Both the position numbers and the translations under genes were made by a program. A stretch of 33,609 bases of DNA from a virus. The DNA is taken from IMG/VR virus record IMGVR_UViG_3300042401_000466, positions 1-33,609 of that record. One strand, 5' to 3'. Positions 5,760-13,438 of this stretch are shown here, in pieces (the first letter of the stretch is position 1; each line of letters opens with the position of its first letter). Below the pieces are notes generated by a model, which had not been told where the DNA came from, ran no database searches, and worked only from the letters and a program-made list of their open reading frames with translations.

Positions 5760-6115
5760 CTAAATTCACCGAAGCAACAGGGATTGACAAAGCGGTTAAA
5801 TTTATTGCAGGAGAAGATTGTGGATGTGACAAACGTAAAGAAGTACTTAACAAGCTATTTCCTTACAAAACACCTGAATGCTTAACAGAACCTGAATACA
5901 AGCTATTGGAAGAACTATTGCCTCAAATTTCAGTTAAGATTAAACCATCACAACAAATTGCATTTTTAAAGGTTTACAACAGAGTATTCAAAACAAACGA
6001 GAGACCTACTTCATGCGCTTCGTGTTTAAATGATATGTTGCGCAAAACAAGAATAGTTTTTAATGAGTATAACAAAGAGTCATTTCCTAATGACCAAGGA
6101 GCGTTTTTAGGATAA
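5720..6115 (+). CDS. Conserved phage protein with cysteine pairs, near terminase
   Basis: A 131-residue product starting MAKRVSKGFGDTVAKFTEAT and carrying GEDCGCDKRKEVLNKLFPY and, later, SCASCLND. The CxC and CxxC pairs could bind one metal ion. I recognise the type as common beside the terminase genes of Bacteroidota phages, without known function. It overlaps the sigma-like gene by 40 bases in another frame. A role in packaging or head assembly is inferred only from position. Confidence 0.75.
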   Translation: MAKRVSKGFGDTVAKFTEATGIDKAVKFIAGEDCGCDKRKEVLNKLFPYKTPECLTEPEYKLLEELLPQISVKIKPSQQIAFLKVYNRVFKTNERPTSCASCLNDMLRKTRIVFNEYNKESFPNDQGAFLG

Positions 6116-6140
6116 TTGATTAACCAAGATTTTTTTCAAG

Positions 6141-6422
6141 ATGGCAAACGGACACGGTGGAGCGAGACCAAACTCAGGAAACAAACCAAAGCAAGACTTT
6201 GAAAAGACAAATAATATATTCTTAACTGCAATAAAACAAGTTAAGGATGTTAATACAGACGATGAAGCAAGAATAGAATTAGCTAAAGATTTATTAACGT
6301 TTGAAAGAGGTAAGATATTTATCTCTGAACATGTATTTGGTAAAGCTAAAGAAAGAGTTGAATCTGACATTAACATTAACGCAACAACACTAAAAGATTT
6401 GATTAACTTTGGTGAAAAATAA
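6141..6422 (+). CDS. terS: Probable terminase small subunit
   Basis: The 93-residue product begins MANGHGGARPNSGNKPKQDF. This GGARPxSGxKP arm is typical of many small terminase-like proteins, where it probably contacts DNA. The rest is predicted helical (DDEARIELAKDLLTFERGK, then HVFGKAKERVESD), consistent with an oligomerising domain. It lies just upstream of the large terminase, with one tiny membrane-protein gene between. It would select viral DNA for packaging. The call rests on the arm motif, size and position. Confidence 0.65.
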   Translation: MANGHGGARPNSGNKPKQDFEKTNNIFLTAIKQVKDVNTDDEARIELAKDLLTFERGKIFISEHVFGKAKERVESDININATTLKDLINFGEK

Positions 6423-6424
6423 TT

Positions 6425-6550
6425 ATGAGAGGTTTAATAGCATTACTAATTAGTTTTATATTTATATTTAGTTGGTCAATAAGTATGTGGTTTATTTTAT
6501 TAACTCCAATATTTGTAATATCATTAGCTTTATTAATTGAAGATAATTAA
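6425..6550 (+). CDS. Very small hydrophobic protein, 41 aa
   Basis: ATG 6425 starts 2 bases after the upstream stop, and TAA ends at 6550, directly before the TTG start of the large terminase. The product (MRGLIALLISFIFIFSWSIS, then MWFILLTPIFVISLALLIEDN) is almost entirely hydrophobic, suggesting one or two membrane passes. It fills the gap between the terminase genes exactly. A membrane peptide inside the packaging module is odd, and its function is unknown. Confidence 0.55.
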   Translation: MRGLIALLISFIFIFSWSISMWFILLTPIFVISLALLIEDN

Positions 6551-7750
6551 TTGGTAACTTTAAACCCGAAATATAAAGCATTTGCAAATGACAGTAGATA
6601 TTTCATTGTTACAGGTGGTCGGGGTAGTGGTAAGTCATATTCTATTAATTTACTTCTACTGCTTCTTACCTACGAATCAAACCATGTTATATTATTTACA
6701 CGTTATACCCTTACTTCTGCTCACGTCTCTATTATACCTGAGTTTATTGATAAGGTTGATTTATTAGGTAAAAACTCTGATTTCCATATTACCAAAGACG
6801 AAATAATTAATCTAAGAACAGGAAGTAAGATTCTCTTCAAAGGTATTAAGACATCGAGTGGAACCCAAACAGCTAACCTAAAATCATTGGCAGGTGTAAC
6901 TACATGGGTACTTGATGAAGCTGAAGAGTTAACGGATGAAGATGTATTCGATAAGATTGATTACTCGATAAGACATAAGGAAAAACAAAATAGGGTTATA
7001 CTTATACTTAATCCAGCTACAAAAGAGCATTTTATCTATCAAAAGTTTTTTGAATCAAAAGGAGTAGAGGCCGGAGTAAACACAATTAAAGGCGATACAA
7101 CGTATATTCACACAACATATAAGGATAACATATCAAACCTATCTGAAAGTTTCTTAAATCAAATAAAAACGATAAAAGAACGTAGACCTGAGAAGTATAA
7201 ACATACAATACTTGGAGGTTGGTTAGACAAAGCGGAGGGTGTTATATATAACAATTGGAAGATAGGAACGTTCAATAATGATAACGGGTCAGTGTTTGGT
7301 CAAGATTACGGATTCAGTAACGACCCGACAACACTTATTGAAACGTCAATAGATAAAACTCATAAGATTATTTATTGTAAACTGCATATTTATCAAACTA
7401 ATTTAGTAACGTCAGAGTTAGCAAGGTTAAACAATCACTTCGCAAAAGGTGGTTTAATCATTGGGGACAATGCAGAGCCAAGGCTTATAACAGAATTAAA
7501 GCATCAAGGAAATAACGTAGTCCCGTGTGTTAAACATAAAATAACGGAAGGGATTGAAATGATTAGAGATTATGAACTAATTATTGACGAAAACTCCGTA
7601 GATTTGATAAAAGAATTAAACAACTATTGCTGGTTAGAACGTAAGAGTGAGACACCAATAGATAAGTATAACCACGCGTTAGATGCGTTACGTTATGCAG
7701 TTAGTTATCAATTAAGTAACCCAAACAAAGGTAAATATGGAATTAGGTAA
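6551..7750 (+). CDS. terL: Terminase large subunit
   Basis: The 399-residue motor/nuclease packages DNA into proheads. The ATPase half has Walker A GGRGSGKS (22-29), Walker B TTWVLDEAEEL with D122/E123, and the coupling segment LNPATKEH (153-160). The nuclease half has the three acidic sites QDYGFSNDP (D252), IIGDNAEP (D306) and HALDALRYAV (D378). I use TTG 6551 as start because it follows the previous stop directly and no in-frame ATG lies upstream of Walker A. The length is normal, if compact, for a TerL of this kind. Confidence 0.95.
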   Translation: MVTLNPKYKAFANDSRYFIVTGGRGSGKSYSINLLLLLLTYESNHVILFTRYTLTSAHVSIIPEFIDKVDLLGKNSDFHITKDEIINLRTGSKILFKGIKTSSGTQTANLKSLAGVTTWVLDEAEELTDEDVFDKIDYSIRHKEKQNRVILILNPATKEHFIYQKFFESKGVEAGVNTIKGDTTYIHTTYKDNISNLSESFLNQIKTIKERRPEKYKHTILGGWLDKAEGVIYNNWKIGTFNNDNGSVFGQDYGFSNDPTTLIETSIDKTHKIIYCKLHIYQTNLVTSELARLNNHFAKGGLIIGDNAEPRLITELKHQGNNVVPCVKHKITEGIEMIRDYELIIDENSVDLIKELNNYCWLERKSETPIDKYNHALDALRYAVSYQLSNPNKGKYGIR

Positions 7751-7928
7751 AAGTTTGAGACAAATGATTAATGAAAGTAGTATTAAAGTTGTAGACGCTT
7801 ACAAAGATGAGTACGGAGACAACTGGAAATTCCAATGCGTTGAATCAATCGACAATGAAGTAGCGAAAGCTGAAGCATCATTGAAGTATTGGAAAGGTGT
7901 AAGAGCTAAAGTAATGGTGGCAAAATGA
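7737..7928 (+). CDS. Small hypothetical protein
   Basis: A 63-residue product, mainly helical (MELGKSLRQMINESSIKVVD at the start), with a conserved-looking YGDNWKFQC patch. It overlaps terL by 14 bases in another frame and ends in ATGA with the next gene. No family was recognised. Confidence 0.65.
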   Translation: MELGKSLRQMINESSIKVVDAYKDEYGDNWKFQCVESIDNEVAKAEASLKYWKGVRAKVMVAK

Positions 7929-8290
7929 AAGCAAGTGAGTTAAGGATAGGTAACTGGTTTAAAGAAGACACTTTAGAGCCAAAGTATGCTCAAATTACAG
8001 CAGAACAAATATTGGATTTATATGACGACCCTTTGGATGACTTTTACCAACCAATACCATTAACAGAAAAATGGTTGTTGAAGTTTGGATTTGAAAATTT
8101 ATTTGGTGAAAACTATGTAGTGCAAAACAAAGATGGACATTATAACTCTATAAAAAAAGATGATGGTGAGTGGTGTTACAATAATGATATTTCAGATGCG
8201 TCTTGTTATTTTGTAAAAGAGGTAAAATATATTCACCAATTACAGAATTTGTATTACGCATTAAATGAGGAGGAATTAATATGCAAGTAG
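7925..8290 (+). CDS. Conserved hypothetical protein (ELRIGNW type)
   Basis: A 121-residue acidic protein with N-terminal ASELRIGNWFKEDT and a C-terminal KYIHQLQNLYYALNEEEL. This N- and C-terminal pair is a pattern I know from many Bacteroidota phage and prophage proteins, whose function is undescribed. Between them is a WLLKFGFENL segment, also typical. It has no signal peptide or membrane segment. It sits in the late operon but probably does not form part of the virion. Confidence 0.75.
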   Translation: MKASELRIGNWFKEDTLEPKYAQITAEQILDLYDDPLDDFYQPIPLTEKWLLKFGFENLFGENYVVQNKDGHYNSIKKDDGEWCYNNDISDASCYFVKEVKYIHQLQNLYYALNEEELICK

Positions 8291-8958
8291 AAATTGAAAT
8301 ACCTTCCAACCTATCCGAAATCAGTTTAGATAGGTATCAAAAGTATATGCTTACTTTGAACAACTCAGATGATAAAGAGTTTGTATTTCAAAAAATGATT
8401 GAAATATTCTGTGGTCTTGAATTAAAGGAAGTTGTTAAGATGAAAGCGTCAACCGTTATTGAGTTGGTTCAACACTTTAATAAAATCTTTAACGAGAAAA
8501 CTGCCTTCAAACATAGGTTTAAATTAAATGATGTTGAGTTTGGATTTATACCTGATCTTGAAGAAATAAGTTGGGGAGAGTACATCGACATCGAGGCAAA
8601 CATTGGTGACTTTCAAAACATACACAAAGCACTTGCGGTAATGTATAGGCCGATTGTAAAGGACGTTAAGGGTAAATATGAAATAGAACCTTACCGTGGT
8701 GATTTAAGTTACTCAGAGGTATTAAAATACGCACCGTTAGATGTTGTGCTACCCGCTTCGGTTTTTTTTTGGACTTTAGGAATAGAATTAATAAGCAGTA
8801 CGCTGTCCTCTTTGGAGAAAATGAAGAACAAAACCCATATTCAGAAAATGTTCAATTCTCAAAACAATGGGGTTGGTATAGCTCAATCTATCACGTCGCT
8901 CAAGGAGATATTAGAAGATTTGACGAAGTTACAGCGCTGGGACTTCATCAATGCCTAA
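8281..8958 (+). CDS. Tail assembly chaperone, short (gpG-like) frame
   Basis: The 225-residue product lies between terminase and tail genes, where lambda-like siphoviruses carry gpG/gpGT chaperones that coat the tape measure during tail assembly. The N-terminal two thirds (EISLDRYQKYMLTLNNSDDK, then MIEIFCGLELKEVVKMKA) resemble Bacteroidota-phage chaperone-like proteins. A run of nine T's at 8762-8770 lies in codons 161-164. After it, the -1 frame encodes a second conserved domain. Unlike the usual case the zero frame continues for another 62 residues past the slip site, so 8769-8958 is read in two frames. Confidence 0.75.
   Translation: MQVEIEIPSNLSEISLDRYQKYMLTLNNSDDKEFVFQKMIEIFCGLELKEVVKMKASTVIELVQHFNKIFNEKTAFKHRFKLNDVEFGFIPDLEEISWGEYIDIEANIGDFQNIHKALAVMYRPIVKDVKGKYEIEPYRGDLSYSEVLKYAPLDVVLPASVFFWTLGIELISSTLSSLEKMKNKTHIQKMFNSQNNGVGIAQSITSLKEILEDLTKLQRWDFINA
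8763..8769 (+). promoter_or_regulatory. Candidate -1 ribosomal frameshift site (poly-T)
   Basis: The heptamer T TTT TTT sits in a nine-T run (8762-8770) in the chaperone gene. Zero-frame codons are GTT TTT TTT TGG. Slipping back one base gives TTG GAC TTT AGG and opens the downstream domain to 9035. The -1 frame is open from 8703. This is the position and direction used by gpG/gpGT systems. Transcriptional slippage on T9 would give the same product. Confidence 0.75.
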
Positions 8959-9035
8959 CATTTTTAACGTTCGAACAACAAAAAAGTAGAATCGAGGTTA
9001 AACAATTAAAGAAGTCGCATGAAAAACTATTATAA
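8769..9035 (+). CDS. Tail assembly chaperone, -1 frame T domain (gpGT-like)
   Basis: The -1 frame encodes 88 residues from the slip site, including QWGWYSSIYHVAQGDIRRFD then EVTALGLHQCLTFLTFEQQK. This GW-x-ASLYxLAxGDIxxFDEVT...LxFE pattern is what I expect from the T domain of phage tail chaperones, which binds the tape measure. It has no good start codon of its own beyond TTG at the slip site, so it is probably made only as a 251-residue fusion with residues 1-163 of the 8281 gene. It overlaps the next gene by 17 bases. Confidence 0.75.
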   Translation: MDFRNRINKQYAVLFGENEEQNPYSENVQFSKQWGWYSSIYHVAQGDIRRFDEVTALGLHQCLTFLTFEQQKSRIEVKQLKKSHEKLL

Positions 9036-9477
9036 CCTATCAACTTTACTACATGATTCTATACTTGCAGACCCTTTAGTGAATAGAGTAACGAAAGGAA
9101 GTTTGGATAAGATTACCAATGCAAAGCAAGATATGTATCCACTTTGTCATATTATATTTAACGATGTAGCATTTAGAGGCAATACAACGGTATATAACAT
9201 ATCTTTGGTTATGATGTCGATAGTTGATATTAGCAAAGACGATGTAGTAGATATATTCAAGGGCAACGATAATGAGGACGATGTGTTAAACACAACGTTA
9301 AGCATACTTAACAGAATTTTTGAGAGAGTAAGAAGAGGTGACATTAACGATGCTGGGTATGAAGTGTTAGACGATACAGCAAGTTGCGAGCCTTTTGTGG
9401 ATAGGTTTACAGATGCGGTTGCAGGTTGGACAATGACCTTTGACATATTAGCACCAAATGAAATGACAATATGTTAG
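9019..9477 (+). CDS. Tail terminator/tail completion-like protein
   Basis: A 152-residue product with an alpha/beta layout and ending GWTMTFDILAPNEMTIC, a finish common in a group of Bacteroidota phage tail proteins. The size, position after the chaperone and position before a HK97-gp10-like gene fit a tail terminator or completion protein, which caps the tail tube or joins it to the head. No sharp motif fixes the role, so the call is positional. Confidence 0.55.
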   Translation: MKNYYNLSTLLHDSILADPLVNRVTKGSLDKITNAKQDMYPLCHIIFNDVAFRGNTTVYNISLVMMSIVDISKDDVVDIFKGNDNEDDVLNTTLSILNRIFERVRRGDINDAGYEVLDDTASCEPFVDRFTDAVAGWTMTFDILAPNEMTIC

Positions 9478-10013
9478 CAGATTTAAGGGAGTCAGGCTTA
9501 CAAGCTGCATTGGATAAGTTCAAAGCCTCGGTAATTAAACAAGCTCGTACTAACTTAACGAAGGGTGATAGGAATGTATCAAGAAAATTATACAACTCTT
9601 TAAAAGGACAAGCGAAAGTTTACGCTAAAGGGTATTCGTTAAGCTTTGAAATGGAAGAGTACGGGAACTATCAAGACAAAGGTGTTAAGGGTAAGAAGTC
9701 AAGCGCGAAAGCTCCTAACTCACCTTATAAGTTTGGGAGCGGTAAAGGTAAAAAAGGAGGGTTAACCGATGGTATAAACAGATGGGTTAAGGCACGTAAG
9801 TTTCAGTTCAAAGATAAGAAGGGGAAGTTCATGAGTTACGATTCAACTGCGTGGTTAATCACACGTTCAATCTATGCGAAAGGATTACGACCAACTTTGT
9901 TTTTCACCAAACCTTTTGAAGCGGCTTACAAACGTTTACCTCAAGAATTAGTGAACGACTTGAAAATAGATTTAGAGAAAATATTTAACTACTCAATTAA
10001 ACAACCGAAATGA
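9471..10013 (+). CDS. Tail completion/neck protein, HK97 gp10-like
   Basis: A 180-residue basic protein with the pattern EEYGNYQDKGVKG, then NSPYKFGSGKGK, WLITRSIYAKGLRP and FFTKPFEAAYKRL. The YG.yqDKGVkG and FFtkPF elements recur in Bacteroidota phage proteins related to HK97-gp10/neck proteins, which link the connector to the tail. The lysine-rich middle (GKKSSAKAPN) could contact DNA or the tube. It overlaps the neighbours by 7 and 4 bases. Family membership is likely; the exact role is less sure. Confidence 0.6.
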   Translation: MLADLRESGLQAALDKFKASVIKQARTNLTKGDRNVSRKLYNSLKGQAKVYAKGYSLSFEMEEYGNYQDKGVKGKKSSAKAPNSPYKFGSGKGKKGGLTDGINRWVKARKFQFKDKKGKFMSYDSTAWLITRSIYAKGLRPTLFFTKPFEAAYKRLPQELVNDLKIDLEKIFNYSIKQPK

Positions 10014-11044
10014 TTAGAGCAAGGTCACCGTATATTATTAGTATCAATGAGGCAAGTCAAGTTAGTACACGAATAGAATTGTTTATAAGCTTCGGTTCTT
10101 TAGGTGCTACACCAACTTTAAATTATACACTTAGTAAGGCAATCCCTGCATCGAATGCACCGACAACTTATTATGATATTTCACCATACATACGTGAATT
10201 TTTTGACCATACGGCTTATAGTAACGTTACAAGTTTGACGGCTGCTGTTAGTTACACGTGTATAGATAAACTAAATGTAAGGGTAAAAAGATATAAGACC
10301 GTAGGAGCAACTGAGTCATTGATTGATACAACCGACTACATTGCAACGGATGGTTATAGTGAGTTTGCAAATGGTGTGAACTATAACGGTGGGAATTACT
10401 TGTTAGACCAAAAGAATTACTACTATCATAGTGGCTCGAATGCTGGGTTTATTATGCTTTACGCAACGGCAACAGACCAGATAAGATGGACAAATGTTAC
10501 CGATAGTATTGTTTATTTAAGTGCGTCTTTAGGTACTGGATTTTATTACGTGCCACGCTGCTATAATTCTGAGTTTACAAAAGAGTACAAAGTTGAGTTG
10601 TTAAACAGTTCAAATGTAGTTCAAGCATCATGGACATTCAAACCTGTTGAGGAATGTTTATATACACCTGTTAAAGTTGACTTCATAAATAAACATGGAT
10701 CGTTTCAACGTGAATTTTTCTTTAAAGCTTCGAGCGATAATATCGAGGTGACAAATAAGGATTACAACTTAATGCAACCGTATGATTATAGTTTGACGGG
10801 TGGTCAACGTACTACGTACAATCAAAACGGTATGCAAAGTATTAAAGTAAATAGCGGTTGGGTTGAAGAGGATTTTAAAGACAATTTAAAACAATTGATG
10901 CTTAGTGAAAAGGTGTTAGTAGATGAAAAGCCTGCTATTCTAAAAACTAAATCAATCGAGCTTAACAAGTCTATAAATACAAAACAGATTAATTATAGTT
11001 TAGATTTTGAATTTGCGTACGATTTAATTAATAGTGTTGTATAA
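10010..11044 (+). CDS. Virion structural protein, probable tail tip/baseplate
   Basis: A 344-residue beta-rich, Ser/Thr/Asn-rich protein beginning MIRARSPYIISINEASQVST. The (R)SPYIIxINE opening is familiar from Flavobacterium-type phage tail proteins placed just before a large baseplate-like protein. It has no enzyme motif, signal or coiled coil. Its stop and the next start overlap as TAATG. It is probably a distal tail or tail-tip component, inferred from type and position. Confidence 0.6.
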   Translation: MIRARSPYIISINEASQVSTRIELFISFGSLGATPTLNYTLSKAIPASNAPTTYYDISPYIREFFDHTAYSNVTSLTAAVSYTCIDKLNVRVKRYKTVGATESLIDTTDYIATDGYSEFANGVNYNGGNYLLDQKNYYYHSGSNAGFIMLYATATDQIRWTNVTDSIVYLSASLGTGFYYVPRCYNSEFTKEYKVELLNSSNVVQASWTFKPVEECLYTPVKVDFINKHGSFQREFFFKASSDNIEVTNKDYNLMQPYDYSLTGGQRTTYNQNGMQSIKVNSGWVEEDFKDNLKQLMLSEKVLVDEKPAILKTKSIELNKSINTKQINYSLDFEFAYDLINSVV

Positions 11045-13269
11045 TGAGAAAGGTTGATATATATATTGAAGTTACTACCGATAACTATGAAAAGTTAGAG
11101 TTATTTAACGATGAGGAAATACAGATTAATAGTTCAATTCAAAATGTTCAAGATATTGCAAAAGTTTACACTGATTTCACTCAGTCGTTTACCATTCCTG
11201 CCTCACCACGTAACAACAGACTGTTTAATCATTTTTATCAGACTGATGTAGACGTTGATGCGGAAAACAACCCTAACATTAAGCGCAACGCATTTATCGA
11301 AATAGGTACAATACCATTTCGCAGTGGGAAAATATCAATCGAGAGTTCAAACGTAGTTAAAGGACGTGTAGAAAGCTATTCTATTACGTTTTACGGTGAT
11401 TTAACAAGCTTAAAAGATAAGTTTGGGGATGATAGTCTTAAAGATTTAGATTTAAGTGTATATAGCCAACCATATAACGGTACAACAGTACGTACAAGAT
11501 TAGTAAATGCAAGTGATTCAGATATTCGTTACCCTTTAATTTCATCAAGTAGGCTATGGAGTTATAATCTTGGCGCAAATACAGACATAAGTAATGAAAA
11601 TTACCCTATTGTTTACACTGAATTATTCCCTGCATTACGTGTAAAAAAGATATTTGAAGCTATACAAACAAAGTATAACGTATCTTTTAACTCTAATTTC
11701 TTTAATCAAAAGTTATTTACAGAATTGTTTCTATGGTTAAAGAATGCGAAAACGATGCAAGCCTTAACTGAAACGTTGCAATTTACTGTTGATGACTTGC
11801 AAGTAAATGATGACAGTAGAGTAAATGTGACTACTGACACTGCTGATTTAAGTAATACTGAAGGTGTTTTTGTGTACGCACAAGGAAGCGCAAATGTACC
11901 GACAGCAAAATTATATTTAGACGTTTACGTAAACAATAGTTTAATAAATACATTTGAGCTAAAAAGCACAGGTGTTTACAGAGATAACCAAATTATACCA
12001 CGGACGACATATAATGGGACAAATATAATGAGTTTCAAAATTAGAGCTTCGGTTCCGTGTACAGCGACAGTTGTGGGTATAAGAATAGAGTATAAAAACA
12101 TAGGGGCTGGCAATTTTAATTCACTAAAAGCACTGCAATTTAGATGTTTAAACAAAACATTTGTAGAAGCAACAGTTGATCCTACTGTTTACGTTCCTAA
12201 TATGAAGATTAGTGACTTTGTTAGTGGTGTATTTAAAATGTTTAATCTTACTTGCTATGCTACTTCAGTAGACAACTTTCAAGTAGAGCCATTAGACGAT
12301 TGGTATACACGTGGAGCAGTTATAGACATTACAGAACATGTTGATGCGGATGAAATAACAATTGAAAGACACAAACTATACAAAGAAATATCTTTTGATT
12401 ATGAAAAGTCAGAAAGTTTTTTAAATCAAGAGTATTTTGATTCTCAAAAAAACACACCTAAAGAGTTTGGAAGCTATAAAGAAACAAATTCAAATTACGA
12501 TGGTGGCGAATATACAATTGATATTCCATTTGAAAACATTAGATTCTCGAAAGAATTAACAAGTAATACAGTTGAGCCTCCTGTTGCTTTTATACTTAAC
12601 GAAAAGACATCAAATGAGGCTTATGATAACAAACCTATATTATTGTATTTAGACGCGTTAAAAACAGGTGTATCGTTTTATTTTGATAATGGTAGTACAG
12701 TAAGCCAAGTTACTCAGTATATGCCTTTGACAAATCAGTTAACATACAACAACGTATTATATTCTAATCATTTTGCAGTAGAGGGAAGTCCATTTGATGC
12801 AACTTACATTACAAACACTTTATACTCACAATACTACGATAGCTATCTAAAGAATCTATACAATCAAAAGAACAGATTAACAAACGTTAAAGCACTATTT
12901 CCTATATCATTACTTACATCTTTAAAGTTAAACGACAGGTTAATTATTCGTGACAAACGTTACATAATTAATGAGATGAAAGTAAACCTAACAACGGGGG
13001 AAGTTGATTTGTCATTAATAAATGATTTTAGAGCTATCGCAAACGTTAATTTACCTATTCAACAAGCTGCAACAACAACGGTTGAAGTGCCTGTATTCAT
13101 CGAGAATGGTCAAACATCAACAGAGATATGCGTGGGTGCTACTTGTACAACGTATACATCGGAGCAATTAATATCAATTACTTTACCAACTAACACGTCG
13201 GGTGTGCCTGTTGAAACATCGTTAACACGTGACGGAATACCATACACAACAATTTACCAAGATGCTTAA
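11044..13269 (+). CDS. Large tail protein, probable baseplate hub
   Basis: The largest product here, 741 residues. Its N-terminus (SSIQNVQDIAKVYTDFTQSF, then TIPASPRNNRLFNHFY) matches a Bacteroidota phage tail family in which this stretch is strongly conserved. The rest is beta-rich with an ITEHVDADEITIERHKLYKE segment, and the C-terminal part (LNDRLIIRDKRYIINEMKVN, LTTGEVDLSLINDF) resembles the end of phage tail-hub domains. It probably forms the baseplate hub or tail-associated protein next to the tape measure. No peptidoglycan hydrolase motif is seen. Confidence 0.6.
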   Translation: MRKVDIYIEVTTDNYEKLELFNDEEIQINSSIQNVQDIAKVYTDFTQSFTIPASPRNNRLFNHFYQTDVDVDAENNPNIKRNAFIEIGTIPFRSGKISIESSNVVKGRVESYSITFYGDLTSLKDKFGDDSLKDLDLSVYSQPYNGTTVRTRLVNASDSDIRYPLISSSRLWSYNLGANTDISNENYPIVYTELFPALRVKKIFEAIQTKYNVSFNSNFFNQKLFTELFLWLKNAKTMQALTETLQFTVDDLQVNDDSRVNVTTDTADLSNTEGVFVYAQGSANVPTAKLYLDVYVNNSLINTFELKSTGVYRDNQIIPRTTYNGTNIMSFKIRASVPCTATVVGIRIEYKNIGAGNFNSLKALQFRCLNKTFVEATVDPTVYVPNMKISDFVSGVFKMFNLTCYATSVDNFQVEPLDDWYTRGAVIDITEHVDADEITIERHKLYKEISFDYEKSESFLNQEYFDSQKNTPKEFGSYKETNSNYDGGEYTIDIPFENIRFSKELTSNTVEPPVAFILNEKTSNEAYDNKPILLYLDALKTGVSFYFDNGSTVSQVTQYMPLTNQLTYNNVLYSNHFAVEGSPFDATYITNTLYSQYYDSYLKNLYNQKNRLTNVKALFPISLLTSLKLNDRLIIRDKRYIINEMKVNLTTGEVDLSLINDFRAIANVNLPIQQAATTTVEVPVFIENGQTSTEICVGATCTTYTSEQLISITLPTNTSGVPVETSLTRDGIPYTTIYQDA

Positions 13270-13438
13270 TACAATTATACAATTATTGAAGTCGGGTGAC
13301 TTCTACGGGCAAAGCGAGATAATAGACATCGCAAAAGGAAAATATAAACTTACTAATTCCGTGCGCGAAAGCTACAAACAAGCGAAAAGAGAGTTATTAT
13401 TAAAACAAGCTACAAATGGCAGAAAAGAAAATAATTGA
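13262..13438 (+). CDS. Small basic protein between tail hub and tape measure
   Basis: A 58-residue product (MLNTIIQLLKSGDFYGQSEI, then ...REELLLKQ-like basic tail) starting at ATG 13262 inside the end of the hub gene and overlapping the tape measure start by 23 bases. An in-frame start at 13229 is possible but would deepen the overlap. It is helical and lysine-rich. No family was recognised. Confidence 0.6.
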   Translation: MLNTIIQLLKSGDFYGQSEIIDIAKGKYKLTNSVRESYKQAKRELLLKQATNGRKENN

